DNA from: Mycoplasma haemocanis str. Illinois
GTDB lineage: Bacteria; Bacillota_I; Bacilli_A; Mycoplasmatales; Mycoplasmoidaceae
Direction of reading: 5' to 3'
NCBI RefSeq assembly: GCF_000238995.1
Contig: NC_016638.1
Span: 62,001-126,000 of the forward strand
Length of the DNA stretch: 64,000 nt
Positions 1-12,038 of the stretch are shown here, piece after piece. Within the stretch, counting starts at the first letter, position 1; every line of letters begins with the position of its first letter. A program made the translations under genes and the position numbers. The notes under the pieces are model-generated. The model ran no database searches and was not told the DNA's origin. It worked only from the letters and a program-made list of their open reading frames with translations.

Positions 1-963
1 GTATTAGGATTCCTCGCCTTTTTCGTCTGTGAAATTACGTTGAAGGTAGTTAGTCTTAAAACTCAAGCCTATGGTCAATTGGATTCCGTCTCTAAATTTG
101 AGTGATTCGGTTTCTCATCCATCTCCTTTTTCATACAATCTATTACTCCTTTTTCTGTAGGATCAGAGCCGTACTCTATTTGATGACTTAATAAGAAGGG
201 AATAGATTTAAAGGAAGCGGGGGCCATGGTTGCTGTAGCTTCCTGTTGTTGATTTGTAGCTCAATTCCTTGTTACTTGACCTTCCTTTATCTACATAACA
301 GTTCAAAATTGGGACAAGATCTCTAGTTTAGATATTCCTAATGTCTATTGAGCTATTCTTGGCGGACTATTTGTAGATATCACCGTAGGTCTCCTTATTT
401 TCAGTGTCAGTTACTTTAAGACCTTCCACTATTTAATATCCAAGTGAGTTAATAGGATTAAAAGATGACTTGCTTTGCCTTATGTGGGGGAAGATGCATT
501 GGCTATTAAGTATTTAGAACAGAATGCTTTTCAGAAGATTTATGTACGTCAAATAAAGAGATTTACAACCATAAAGATAGCTTCCTTTTACTTCTTCTGC
601 AATGTGTATCTGTATTTTCTATTTGTATTAATTCACAGAATCTTTAACCAAGAGAATTGGGATGGTGTTTTGGCCTATAACGTCATTAATGTGTCTACGA
701 CAGCTAATAATTTTATGCCTCTTCCTTCCGCAGAAGGATCGCTTCAAGTGGTAATGAAGAAACTTCTGGAAGGCTTTGGGAACGATTCAAACAGAACTGA
801 CGAGGAATCTATCTTTTTATGGAGATTTTTCAGTAAGTACTTCGGCTTTATATTAAGTCTAATATTCCTTTCTAAATACGGAATTAATACCAATATTAGA
901 CAGAATAAAAAGACTAGAAGAGGATGTCGATTCGACCAAACTTCTTTAGAATTAACTTTTTAA
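1..963 (+). CDS. YbhN/LPG-synthase-TM family membrane protein, 5' truncated
   Basis: The gene enters from the left edge and ends at TAA, so only the last 320 residues are visible. Several UGA codons (for example near 112 and 160-165) must be Trp for the frame to hold. At least five hydrophobic segments alternate with short basic loops. Near the C-terminus a stretch reading NFMPLPSAEGSLQ followed by FLWRFFSKYFGFILSLIF resembles the conserved proline/glycine motif and final helices of the YbhN/AglD flippase-like family (lysylphosphatidylglycerol-synthetase membrane domain), whose usual form is PxPGGxGxxE. The motif here is worn. Members of this family are integral membrane proteins often linked to lipid translocation, but substrate cannot be told. 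The 3' end overlaps the convergent sigma-like gene by 50 bp. Confidence 0.6.
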
Positions 964-1537
964 TATACTGAAACATAGCCTTCAACGCATTAGGAGATAG
1001 ACCTAATTTTTCACAGATCACTGAGTTCTTGTATCCGGACACTTTGTATTTAAATACCTTGGCATAAGTCTCATTCTTACTTAATAGAAATTTAAATATT
1101 TCTTCGCATAGACTCACAATATCCATGCTTTTAGTTTTTTCCTCTCACGCATCTCTTTCTCTTGCAGAATCCTTTTCATACTGTTTACACATCTCTGCAT
1201 ATTTAGGAATAATCTGTCAGTTGAAATAGCTCTTTATCTCGCTGTAGGTTTGGTATTTAATAAGTTGATAGAAATAGTTCTTGAAGGACATACTTCTCTT
1301 TTCACCACTTATCTTGTAAGTCTCAACTGCTTTAAGGAAGGCTATATAAACGTAACTATCGATCTCCTCTGTCTCAAACTTTATTAAGTTACTATAGACA
1401 CATTTTCTTATGTACTGATTTGCTCATTTACATGCATTAACGTAATAGATCTCTAACAGAGTATTTAAAACCTTTACATCCTTGTTTTGTTGGAACTGAA
1501 TAATCAGTTTGTTGATTTCGCTTGCCATAACATTCAT
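914..1537 (-). CDS. sigma-70-family-like alternative sigma factor (putative)
   Basis: A 207-residue product read with UGA as Trp (Trp codons near 1428, 1215 and 1145). Residues about 15-90 look like sigma region 2: a helical stretch with EEIDSYVYIAFLKAVETYK, then SMSFKNYFYQLIKYQTYSEIKSYF, where bacterial sigma factors have the core-binding and -10-recognition helices. The last 45 residues look like region 4: a helix, then VICEKLGLSPNALKAMFQYI, a helix-turn-helix of the sigma type. There is no region 1 or region 3. Starts at 1537 and 1528 (both ATG, same frame) are possible; no clear Shine-Dalgarno is seen. It lies 26 bp downstream of secA on the same strand and is probably co-transcribed. Mollicutes usually have one housekeeping sigma factor; a SigH-like second factor is known in the M. 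genitalium group. The family call is inference from motif shape. Confidence 0.55.
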
Positions 1538-1563
1538 ACTTGTAATAAAAAACTTTTTAAAAT

Positions 1564-3957
1564 TTATAAATTTTTAAGTATTTCCTGTTTCTCTCTTAAC
1601 GACTCCAGATATTCATAACAATCCTCGCCGATAGGAGAATCAGGTAAATTTAGAATATTTTTGAGAACCAATTTACCGCATTGAATAAGAAGCTCTTCAA
1701 ATGAATCCCCAGTCTTTTCTATGAATACATTTAAAGGAGATTTCTGTTCTAGAGAATGGAATCCGGCGTTATTTTTTAGTTTTGATACAAAGTCCAAGTG
1801 ATCTTGTCAAACGTGATCTATTGACTTTATAAATATTCTTTGCAGGTATTTCAAGAACAGCTCTTCATCCAGCTTCGTTTTCTTCAGAGATATCCCCTTT
1901 TTAAATGTCTCTTTGATTAATCACTCTATCTCCGAGTGTTTCTTGTTATTGAAATCTAGGTCTTCGAATATAGGATGAAAGAAGTAATCAGCATTCAATG
2001 AATTTACCAAGTTCTTAATATTTATTCTTTTCAATTCCCCCGCTTCTATGAACTCATTTATGATGTGTTTAGTTACCTTCTCTATCACTTGATTTAATAT
2101 CTTGCTATTGTCTCTATTAGTTAATACAAAGTATCTTTGTTTATAGATTAACTGTTGTTGTTTAGAAAGGATCTCACTGTATTCAATTAGGTTCTTTCGT
2201 GAGTCAAAGTTAACGGATTGGATCTTCTTTTGAATATTGGTTAGAGTTCTAGAAATAAATTTACTGTCAAAAAATTCATCTTTAATTTTCTGAGCTAATT
2301 TCTCAAATCTATCTCCTCCAAAACGTTTAAATAATTCATCTTCTAGGGAGATAAAGAAAATGGATTTTCCGGGATCTCCCTGCCTTCCCGATCTACCTCT
2401 CAACTGATTGTCTATTCTTAAAGATTCATTCCTTTCAGTCCCTAAGACGAATAATCCCCCTAAATCTTGCACTTCTTTATTGATCTTTATATCAACTCCT
2501 CTTCCGGCAATATTGGTAGCTATAGTTACTGCATGTTTCCGTCCAGCTTGAGATATGATTCTTCCTTCTTTGTCATGGTTCTTAGCATTCAAAATTTCAC
2601 AAGGTATGCTTTGTTGCTGCAGGGAAGCATATATTATCTCGGAGTCGTACACGGAAGCAGTACCTACTAGAACCGGTTGTCCTTTTATATAGTGTCGCTT
2701 TACCTCCTCTACTATACCTTTGATCTTCGCTTCTTTGGTACCAAAGATAATGTCCGGTAAATCTCTTCTAATAACCGGCTTATTTGTAGGAACTGGAACC
2801 ACAATCATGTTATAGGTCTCGGAGAATTCTTGTGCTTCGGATAGAGCGGTTCCTGATAGGGCCGCTATCTTGTTGTACAACCTAAAAAAGGATTGATAGG
2901 TGATATTGGCTACTATCTTGTTTTCTGGATGAATCTCTATCCATTCCTTGGCCTGAATGGCTTGGTGTAATCCTGCATTATAGGTTTGTCCATATAAAAG
3001 TCTACCTGTATAGTGGTCAACTAGAATTATTTGATCTCCGTTTACTATATATTCTCGCCCATTTTCGAAAATGAAATTGGCCATTAAGGCATTCTGGATT
3101 TTGTGAATTAAATCTGAATTTTCAAAGGTATAAAGTTTGTCAAGATTGAATTCTTTCTCTATTTTTAGAATCCCTGTACTTTGTAGGGTAATAGTTCTGG
3201 TTTCGTGATCAACTAAATAATCTTCGGGATTTAGTTTCTTAACAGCTAAATCCACTTCAATATAGGAAGAAACATCGGATTCATCAGGACCAGAGATAAT
3301 CAAAGGGGTTCTGGCCTCATCAATAAGGACGGAGTCCCCCTCATCTATGATGGCAAAGTGAAGTCTGGGAATTACTATGTCTTCTGGATCATAGACCATG
3401 TTATCTCTTAGATAGTCGAAGGCTAATTCGGAATTGGTGGTGTAGGTAACGTCGCACGCATACATCTCCTTTTTAACTTCCTTTTCCATAGTTGAAGTGA
3501 TGAATCCCACAGACATTCCCAAGAAGTTCAGTATCTTCCGGCAGAACTCTGCATCCCTTTTAACTAAGTATTCATTTACGGTAATTATGTGAACCCCCTT
3601 TTGCTCTAAAGAAGCAATATAAGCTGAAAGAGCAACGGTAAGTGTTTTCCCTTCTCCCGTTTTCATTTCAGCAAAGTTACCACCATAAATTACTAAAGCA
3701 CTGGTCAATTGAGTTCTATAGGCAAACATGCCATGAACTCTAAAAGTTGCTTCTCTTACGGTCGCTAAAGCTTCCGGTAGTAAATCGTCTATACTTTCTC
3801 CAAGCTGTATTCTTCTCAGGAAGGTCTGTGTTTTATTCTTTAATTCTTGATCAGAGAAAGCTCTAAATTCATCTTTAAGATCGTCTATTCTATTGATTAA
3901 TGAGGTTATTCGTTTTAAGATTATGTGTGCCGGCTTAAAAGCACTAAATATTTTCAT
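1564..3957 (-). CDS. secA: preprotein translocase ATPase SecA
   Basis: A 797-residue product, the normal SecA length. SecA drives secretory proteins through SecYEG with ATP. The Walker A motif MKTGEGKT is at residues 98-105, and the DEAD-type box is DEGD (205-208) followed by SVLIDEARTPLIISG. TTNSELAFDYLRDNM and the motif AGRGVDIKI with LRGRSGRQGDPG are also present, as in all SecA proteins. A UGA at 1921-1923 is Trp; past it the helical scaffold continues with IDHVWQDHLDFVSKLK and QKSPLNVF, so the apparent downstream small frame is the SecA C-terminus, not a separate gene. The zinc-binding tail is missing, as is usual in mycoplasmas. It diverges from the SecDF gene with only 29 bp between the start codons. 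Confidence 0.97.
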
Positions 3958-3986
3958 ATAGATAGAAAGAGTGTTAGTTTTAATTT

Positions 3987-5465
3987 ATGGCGTTTTGAAC
4001 CACGAAATTATCTAGTTTATATGTATCCGTAGTTCCGGTAGTAGTTGTTACAGGATTTTCTTCATATGGAGTCATTACTAAGGTTAATTTAGCTCCCAGC
4101 ATTGAGCACAACTATTTAGTTCGTGTTCAGATGAACATAAAGGAGCCATTGACAGTAGGAACCACTTACTTAGCCAAGTCCATAGAGGGAAAGACTTATA
4201 ATTTTCAAAATTCCTCCACTCTTTCTAAATTGGTTGAAGAGACTAGGGAAAGATTAGGCAACTACTATAAGAAGTATAAGTCAGAACCTGTACATGTAAA
4301 TGTTGGAAAGACTTCTTCAGACGCTTTAGAGCTTTTCCTTCATTTTAGAAATTCTAAATCGGATGTGAATCCGAATAGGCTTTGATTAGACAATGTTCGC
4401 TTCCATCAATTGTCAATCGATAGATGGGGCAAGACTTTTAATGAAGATGGAACTATAAAGGATAGCACGAATACTCTTCACAGATTGGTGAAGTGAGATG
4501 ATATTGGAGTTTCTGGAATGAAGTTAAAGACATCTGAAGTTTTTTTCGATTCATATCTTGAATTCAGTATCTTTGGACGAGAGATAGAGAAGGTGGAGAT
4601 GCTTACAATGGCCAATAAGAATAAAGATAAGTTTAAGCCCGATGATGGTTCCAATAATGATTGATTTGTATGAATGGATAAAGAACTATTGGCTTTAAGA
4701 ATTAATTATTTATTGCAGACTTATGTATTCAATCAGGAACAGGTAAAAACTAATACTTCTATTCAGAAGATAGTGGGTTCTGAGGGTTCTTCGATATCTG
4801 AGACCCAGAAGAGGGATAAGAAGAGAATAGAGGAGAACTATTCTAACATGACTGCATCGGAGAAGCAATTTGTTGAAGACTATATCTCTATTTTTCATAA
4901 TGGATCGAAACCTATTTCCGATATGAGTAGTTGAACTGAAGTGGTTCAGAATGTTACAAATGAGTCTAGTTTTATAAGTAGCGATAAATTAAACGATATC
5001 TATAATAAGTTTGAGCAGGGCAAAAAGGATTTGATTTTGTTTGAAGGACATTTAGTTTCTAAGATTGCATCTGGTTCCGAAGAGTGATCTAGATTTTTTA
5101 ATTTAAAAAAAATAGAGAAGAAAGAGGATAAGGAGGTTTCTGCCCCGGAATCTGATTGAGAATTAGATGGAATTCAACCTATATCTAATTATGGTGAAGC
5201 TAAAAGTAAAGAGAATGAAGTTATCCGGATATTTGTAGATAGGAAAATTAACCCTAAATTAAGTCCTAATGAGCTTTATGAACTTTTAACTAAATACAGC
5301 ATTAGATATTTTGATCTTAAAATCTTTGATTTAGAGAAGGGTCATTCCGGAAAACGACTACTATGACCCAACGCCGTTTATTCTGAATCCTCCGCCAACA
5401 AGAAGAATGAGATATTTCACGTTGTGGATATAGAAAGCACTAGTCAGTATGGTTTTACCGAATAG
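3987..5465 (+). CDS. SecD-like protein, N-terminal (extracytoplasmic) part of a split SecDF
   Basis: A 492-residue product with one N-terminal membrane segment (residues about 8-28) and a long hydrophilic, lysine- and serine-rich domain that would lie outside the membrane. Six or more UGA codons are read as Trp. By itself the domain is not recognisable, and the usual GLDLxGG motif after the first SecD helix is absent. The assignment rests on the next gene, which begins at the point where SecD would have its second transmembrane helix, and on divergence from secA. SecDF uses the proton gradient to pull translocating proteins outward. The stop TAG at 5463-5465 lies 17 bases inside the next frame, so the two could be one gene broken by a +1 shift or two translationally coupled genes. 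Confidence 0.5.
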
Positions 5466-6921
5466 TGGCTTTCTTTATCCTTCGCTTTCAATAGTTGCTT
5501 TTTTAATAGCAGCTGGGGTATTTCTATATCGTAAGTATTCTGTTCCGGGAGCGATATTTCCCGCTTCAATAGCATTAGGGTTAGTAAATATATTATCCAT
5601 CCTGTTCTTTTTAGGATCTTCTCTATCACTAATTGGGTTTATAGCTTTAGTGATGGGGATTTTCTATGCAATAATAATTTCTCTATATCTTCTGAATCTT
5701 CTCAAGAAGCTCTTTGATTTTGAGTTCATCAGTAGAGATAATCTTTTTTTAGCTTTTAAGAAAAATATAGCGTTTGCAGCTGATCTGACACTTCCAACTT
5801 TTATATTCTCGGTATTTGTGGCATTTCTCGCCCCTTTGCACCTTAGAGAGTTTGGAATTTCTCTTTCCTTATCTATATTAGTATTCTTTCCATTAATAGC
5901 TCTATTAGCTTCTAGTTGAGCCATTCAGTATGCTCGCAATAACTTTCTTCATATAGGTAATTGATATAAGGCTTTAGATCCTAAAGAGGATGTCTTAATT
6001 CTCAAAATGAAGTCTCTTCTGAATAATAAATATCTTTATTTGGGTATAGGGTGCTTGTTATCATCGGCCATTATTATGTTTTTCACAATCGGGATAAATT
6101 CCACTTTTCTATTTAAGACCAATTATTTAGTAACTATTGAAGCTGGAGATGCTGGAAATATTGGTTCTCTGGTATCTTCAGTTCCAAATTTCTGAAGCCC
6201 CTTTGGGAAGGGCTCTTCCAACATTAGAAGCTATTTAGTTGACGGTTCAAAAAGCATCGAAAGCATCGAAAGCATAAGATCTTCTTTAGGAAGTTCAGGA
6301 AGCTTTTCAATACAAGAGACAAATGCTTTCAATGATGCGACGTATTTAAAAGAGATACTAAAGGTTTGCTCCCTATCTCTATTGCTAATTTCAACGTATA
6401 TATTCATTAGATTTGGATTTAAGAATTTACTTTTATTGTGGGTAAATACTTTCTCTTCCCTAGCTCTTTGTTTCTCTTGCTTAATAGTAGCTAGAGTTCC
6501 TATCGTTTCAAGTGTCTTTACAGCCCTTCTATGCTACTTCTTCGTAAGTCTTGTATATCATCTCTATTGATTTAGCTCTTCAACCTTATCTAAATTAGAG
6601 TGGTTTAATAAGGAGAATAAGTATTCATTCTTTTATGGAGTAGACTCTTCCCTTAAATTATGCTTATTTATCTTTTTCTTTACGTCTCTATTAAGCGTTA
6701 ATGAGGAATTAATATTTCTTGATTTCTACGTTTTCATAACCTTGTTATTTTCTCACTATATTTCTAAAGTGAAATTTATATTCTTAGAGAAGAAGCTAGA
6801 TCTCTTTAAGAATAAATATTTATGGCAAAAAGAATCTGAAATTAAAGTTATGGGTGAGAAAAGCGAAGTTGAAAACTTCGATGAATATGACGAAGAACTA
6901 ATCTCCGATATAAATAGTTAA
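5449..6921 (+). CDS. secDF: SecD membrane helices plus SecF-like domain, second part of a split SecDF
   Basis: A 490-residue product. Residues 8-150 hold five hydrophobic helices in SecD order: a helix ending in YRKYSVPGA, then SLSLIGFIALVMGIFYAI (position of the SecD TM4 region) and LTLPTFIFSVFVAFLAP followed by FGISLSLSILVFFPLIALLASSW. After a cytoplasmic stretch a new first helix (about residues 193-213) and an extracytoplasmic segment begin a SecF-like half with further helices to residue 450. The conserved Asp residues of the proton path are not obvious. The ATG at 5449 is the first start after an in-frame TAG at 5431-5433. Total length of both parts (982) exceeds the usual mycoplasma SecDF of roughly 800. 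The gene ends overlapping ldh (convergent) by 4 bp. Confidence 0.6.
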
Positions 6922-7850
6922 AAAGTTATTTCCTTGTTAATGCCTTCTATGATTTTGTAAGAAGCCGCTAATTTCTCCTGTTCTTTGGAATTTAAATTAA
7001 CCTTTACGATTTTAGAAATACCATTCTTATTTAGAACACAAGGTACCCCCATAACGATATTAGAGAATCCATATTCCCCTTCAAGATAAGCACCACAAAC
7101 GACTATATCACCTTTGTCATTAACAATACTACTTAATATCTTCGCCATTCCAGCACCAATTCCATAAAAAGTAGCTCTTTTTCTATTGATAATCTCATAA
7201 GCTTTTCTGGCAACATACTTCTCTAACTTTTCTTCATAATTCTCACTGTTGAACTTACATCCTCATTCTGAAAGTGCTTTACCTCCAACTGTAATAGAGG
7301 AAAAAGTTGTTACAGAAGAATCACCATGTTCACCAATAACATATGCATTATCAATACTATTAGGAGAGACACCAATATCTTTAGCTATCTCTACTCTTAA
7401 CCTTGCTGTATCTAATACTGTACCTGAACCAATTACCTTTGACTTAGGAAATCCTGTAGCTTTTAAATAAGCATATGTAAGTATGTCAACTGGATTGGCA
7501 CAAATTAAGGTAATTCCCGAAAACTTAGAAGCTTTAATTTTGCGAGCTATTTCCTTTATGATAGCAACGTTATCTTGAACCATTTGCAACCGAGTTTCCT
7601 CAGGTTTTTGCGGTCTTCCAGCGGCTATCAGTATGTAATCAGCATCATCTAACTGATCATAGTCAGCCGCATAAATTTTGAACTCTTTGGGAACGGAGGC
7701 AATAGCATCTTCCAAATCTAAAACATTACCATCCCTTCCGTTTTCAGAAACATCAATAATTCCATATTCATTTGCCAATCCTTGATTTATTGCGGAGTAA
7801 AGAAAGGAGGTACCAACTGCACCAGCCCCGATAAGAACAACTTTAGCCAT
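6918..7850 (-). CDS. ldh: L-lactate dehydrogenase
   Basis: A 310-residue enzyme that reduces pyruvate to lactate and regenerates NAD+ from glycolysis. The N-terminal Rossmann motif is VVLIGAGAVGTSF (residues 4-16). The substrate loop AAGRPQKPEETR has Gln where malate dehydrogenases have Arg, which points to lactate rather than malate. NPVDILTYAYLKATGFPKSKVIGSGTVLDTARLR and the catalytic histidine in GEHGDSS are intact. One UGA (7263-7265) is Trp, joining the two halves. The gene stands alone on minus, with start 69 bp from tRNA-His on the other strand. Glycolysis ending in lactate is the expected energy route for this organism. Confidence 0.96.
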
Positions 7851-7919
7851 ATTTCCCTAAACTCAATATTATAAGTATACAATTTTATGAGGAGCAAATT
7901 AGATTTCTATTTTGCTTAC

Positions 7920-7996
7920 GGCGATTATGGTGAAGTGGTTAACACGCCTGATTGTGGTCCAGGTATGCGTGGGTTCGAACCCCACTAATCGCCCCA
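7920..7996 (+). tRNA. tRNA-His (GTG)
   Basis: Cloverleaf with acceptor stem GCGATTA/TAATCGC, an extra G at position -1 (7920) opposite C73, anticodon GTG in the loop TTGTGGT, T-arm GTGGG-TTCGAAC-CCCAC, and an encoded CCA. The extra G is the identity element of tRNA-His. Confidence 0.95.
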
Positions 7997-8000
7997 TATT

Positions 8001-8672
8001 ATGAATCTACAAAAGACTCAAGAGAATCCCGAGTTCTATAAGTTGTTTTTGCGGGGTTCCCGCTTGTGTACAACGATATTCGTCGCTTGATTAATATTCT
8101 TTATTTCCTGATTCTTAGCTAGTTCTAGAGAATACGTAATAATTTCGAATACTTCTAGTTATTCCAAGTTCTTCTATTTCGTTAATCCTAATATCTTTAA
8201 GCAATATATATGGGGGGGGAACGTCTTCAACTGACTCTTTGGAGCTGTAAATGAAGTCTCTTTAATTTTCATAATATCCTATTTAGTAAGTGTAATAGCG
8301 TTTGCAGTAATACTGATTAGTTGTCTAATCTTATTCGTCGTTTCTTATCACACAGATGTTAAGTACTTCCAGTACATAGCATGTTTAGGAATATTTCCGG
8401 TGATAGGGATTTTCCTAATAGCTTGATTTGTATTTAAGTTATGGATTCATAACTTTGAAATTAAGAGGAAGGGGTTTTCTCGGTATCAAAAGGATTTTGA
8501 ACCGGAGGTATTCGAGGATCCAGTGGTTGCCCGTGTTGGATTCGATGATATAGCGAAAAGATCTTTAACTACACAGTTTACCTTGACTCACTACCATAAG
8601 TTTTTCAACAATCCAGAGAAGAGGGACCCCCTTTCTGCCTTTTATGGATGGTTGGAATTAAGGCTTAAATAG
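8001..8672 (+). CDS. hypothetical membrane protein with a G8 tract
   Basis: A 223-residue product, not recognised. It starts at an ATG 4 bp after the CCA of tRNA-His. Three or four hydrophobic segments are visible: about residues 24-41, 88-122 (possibly two) and 131-151. The C-terminal third is charged and aromatic. Five UGA codons read as Trp. A run of eight G (8212-8219) falls in codons for WGG between the first and second helices; a one-base slip there would truncate the protein. No family could be assigned. It could be co-transcribed with the tRNA. Confidence 0.75.
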
Positions 8673-8682
8673 CTTTTTCGAA

Positions 8683-9573
8683 TCATATATCGTTAGTCTG
8701 GAAACTCTTACCCCTAACTTCTTCTAGTCCTATATCTTCCGAAAACTCTATTCTGTAGGCGCACAGAGCAGGATAAGGAAATTTCTTTTTATCTTTCTCA
8801 ACACCATATTTTTGATCCCCCCTAACAGGGTGTTTTATGTAACTCATATGAGCCCTAATTTGATGAGTTCTGCCGGTAATCAGGGTTAGTTCCAAAAGAG
8901 TGGAATTTATTGATGGAATGAATTGCAAAAAGTTGGCTATGGTTTTAGATTCCTTAGCTCCTTCCACTTGTTTTCTGGAAATAGAAACTCTTCCATCTTT
9001 CTTCAAAAGAAAGCAGGAAATTTCTCTCCTTTTAAAGGGGATATGTCCATGCACCAGGGCTTTATACGATTTTTTAATTTTTAAGCCCTTTTGGGCTGCA
9101 TTTAGTTTTAGGAAGGTTTGGTAGTTCTTGGATCCAATTAGCAAACCGGTGGTATTTAAATCTAAACGATGGATAAATACAGGCTTTCACCCCTCTTCCT
9201 TTGAATAATTTAAGTGTTTTAAAAGCCTGTTGTTCATATTATTAAATGGATGCTTATCATCCTCTTGAACAGGCATCTTCGATTCCTTGTCTACGATTAT
9301 TAAATTTTCACTTTCAAAAATCACCCGCAATGGTTTTAAACTTTCTAATTTAGTGGGTTTACTGAGGGTTGTACATCCATAGAATTCCACCACATCCCCT
9401 TCCTTTAATTTATGTCGAATATCGACTATTTTTAGACCATTAATAGTGATGTTCTTCTTTCGAATCATCTTGTAAATGAATACTTTGGTTCACGACGGCT
9501 GTTCTAATTTCAAAAATTTATTTAAGCAATATCCATCAAAGTCTGCCAATATGATTTTCTTTATTTTCTGCAT
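8683..9573 (-). CDS. rluD: RluC/RluD family 23S rRNA pseudouridine synthase
   Basis: A 296-residue enzyme that isomerises uridine to pseudouridine in large-subunit rRNA. An N-terminal S4-like RNA-binding domain is seen at residues 11-65 (DGYCLNKFLK, then MIRKKNITING and KEGDVVEF). The catalytic motif HRLDLNTTGLLI has its aspartate at residue 138. LELTLITGRTHQIRAHM is the second family signature. Two UGA codons (9187 and 9503) are Trp; the ATG at 9573 gives a full S4 domain, so shorter starts are unlikely. RluC and RluD cannot be told apart from sequence alone. It diverges from dnaK across a 79-bp gap that holds the CIRCE-like operator. Confidence 0.88.
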
Positions 9574-9612
9574 AGTGGCACAGGGATATTTAAGATTCTG
9601 GATTTAAAAAAA

Positions 9613-11461
<1,849 letters not shown>

Positions 11462-11503
11462 TTTTCTTCTAGCTGAAAAGTATAAAATTAAGGGGATACT
11501 TAG

Positions 11504-12025
11504 TTGAACAAAGGTAATAAAAACCTAAATAATAAGCTTCTGGAGGACATTAAAGAAGCTATTCTACATGTGCTAAAAAATGATCCTAGGGCTATGCCCC
11601 CAGCGATCCTTATGCACAAGGTTTTTAAGCGGGTAAAGATAAAACACCCACTCGTGTATATTCAACAAAAGGATTTTATGCTTGCCTTAGAGGAATTAAA
11701 AAAACAATACCTCGTAGGGAAGAATGATTTTAATAAATATTTTATAGATTACTTAGATTATGAAGAAAAAGGTATATTCGGAGAGGGTTTTATAGAGGTT
11801 GATTCTTTAACTGGGAATGGTTATATTACCATAAAGAAAAACTACAATGAATATAAGAAATCTTCTCATTTTGTACATAAGAAAAACCTAAATGGGGCTA
11901 TTAATGGTGATTACGTAAAATTTGTAGAATTGTTGGTACCTGAAAAACAATTTACTAAGTTTTCATTGATAGATGTGAAAGTTAAAGAAGTTCTTCCCAA
12001 GCCTATACCAAGCTCTAGTAAGTAG
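11504..12025 (+). CDS. RNase R N-terminal/cold-shock domains only (truncated)
   Basis: A 173-residue product starting at TTG behind a good Shine-Dalgarno (AAGGGGA about 8 bases upstream). Residues 12-70 resemble the N-terminal helix-turn-helix part of RNase R. Residues about 90-155 resemble its first OB/cold-shock domain: GEGFIEVDSLTGNGYITI, then HFVHKKNLNGAINGDYVKFVEL, matching the family pattern G-G-I-x-FI-x-NL-x-A-x-GD-V. The reading frame then stops at TAG, and the next gene starts 13 bp later, so the whole catalytic RNB domain and the S1 domain are missing. It is either a decayed rnr or a free-standing RNA-binding protein. The frame is clean and codon use matches the neighbours, which favours a kept small protein. 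Confidence 0.6.
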   Translation: MNKGNKNLNNKLLEDIKEAILHVLKNDPRAMPPAILMHKVFKRVKIKHPLVYIQQKDFMLALEELKKQYLVGKNDFNKYFIDYLDYEEKGIFGEGFIEVDSLTGNGYITIKKNYNEYKKSSHFVHKKNLNGAINGDYVKFVELLVPEKQFTKFSLIDVKVKEVLPKPIPSSSK

Positions 12026-12038
12026 TCCTCTTTAGAGG

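Noticed and set aside
1564..1797. Separate 77-residue gene downstream of secA
   Set aside because: It is in frame with secA across a UGA Trp codon and matches the SecA helical scaffold.
6918..7850. Malate rather than lactate dehydrogenase
   Set aside because: The substrate-specificity position is Gln (AAGRPQKPEETR), as in lactate dehydrogenase.
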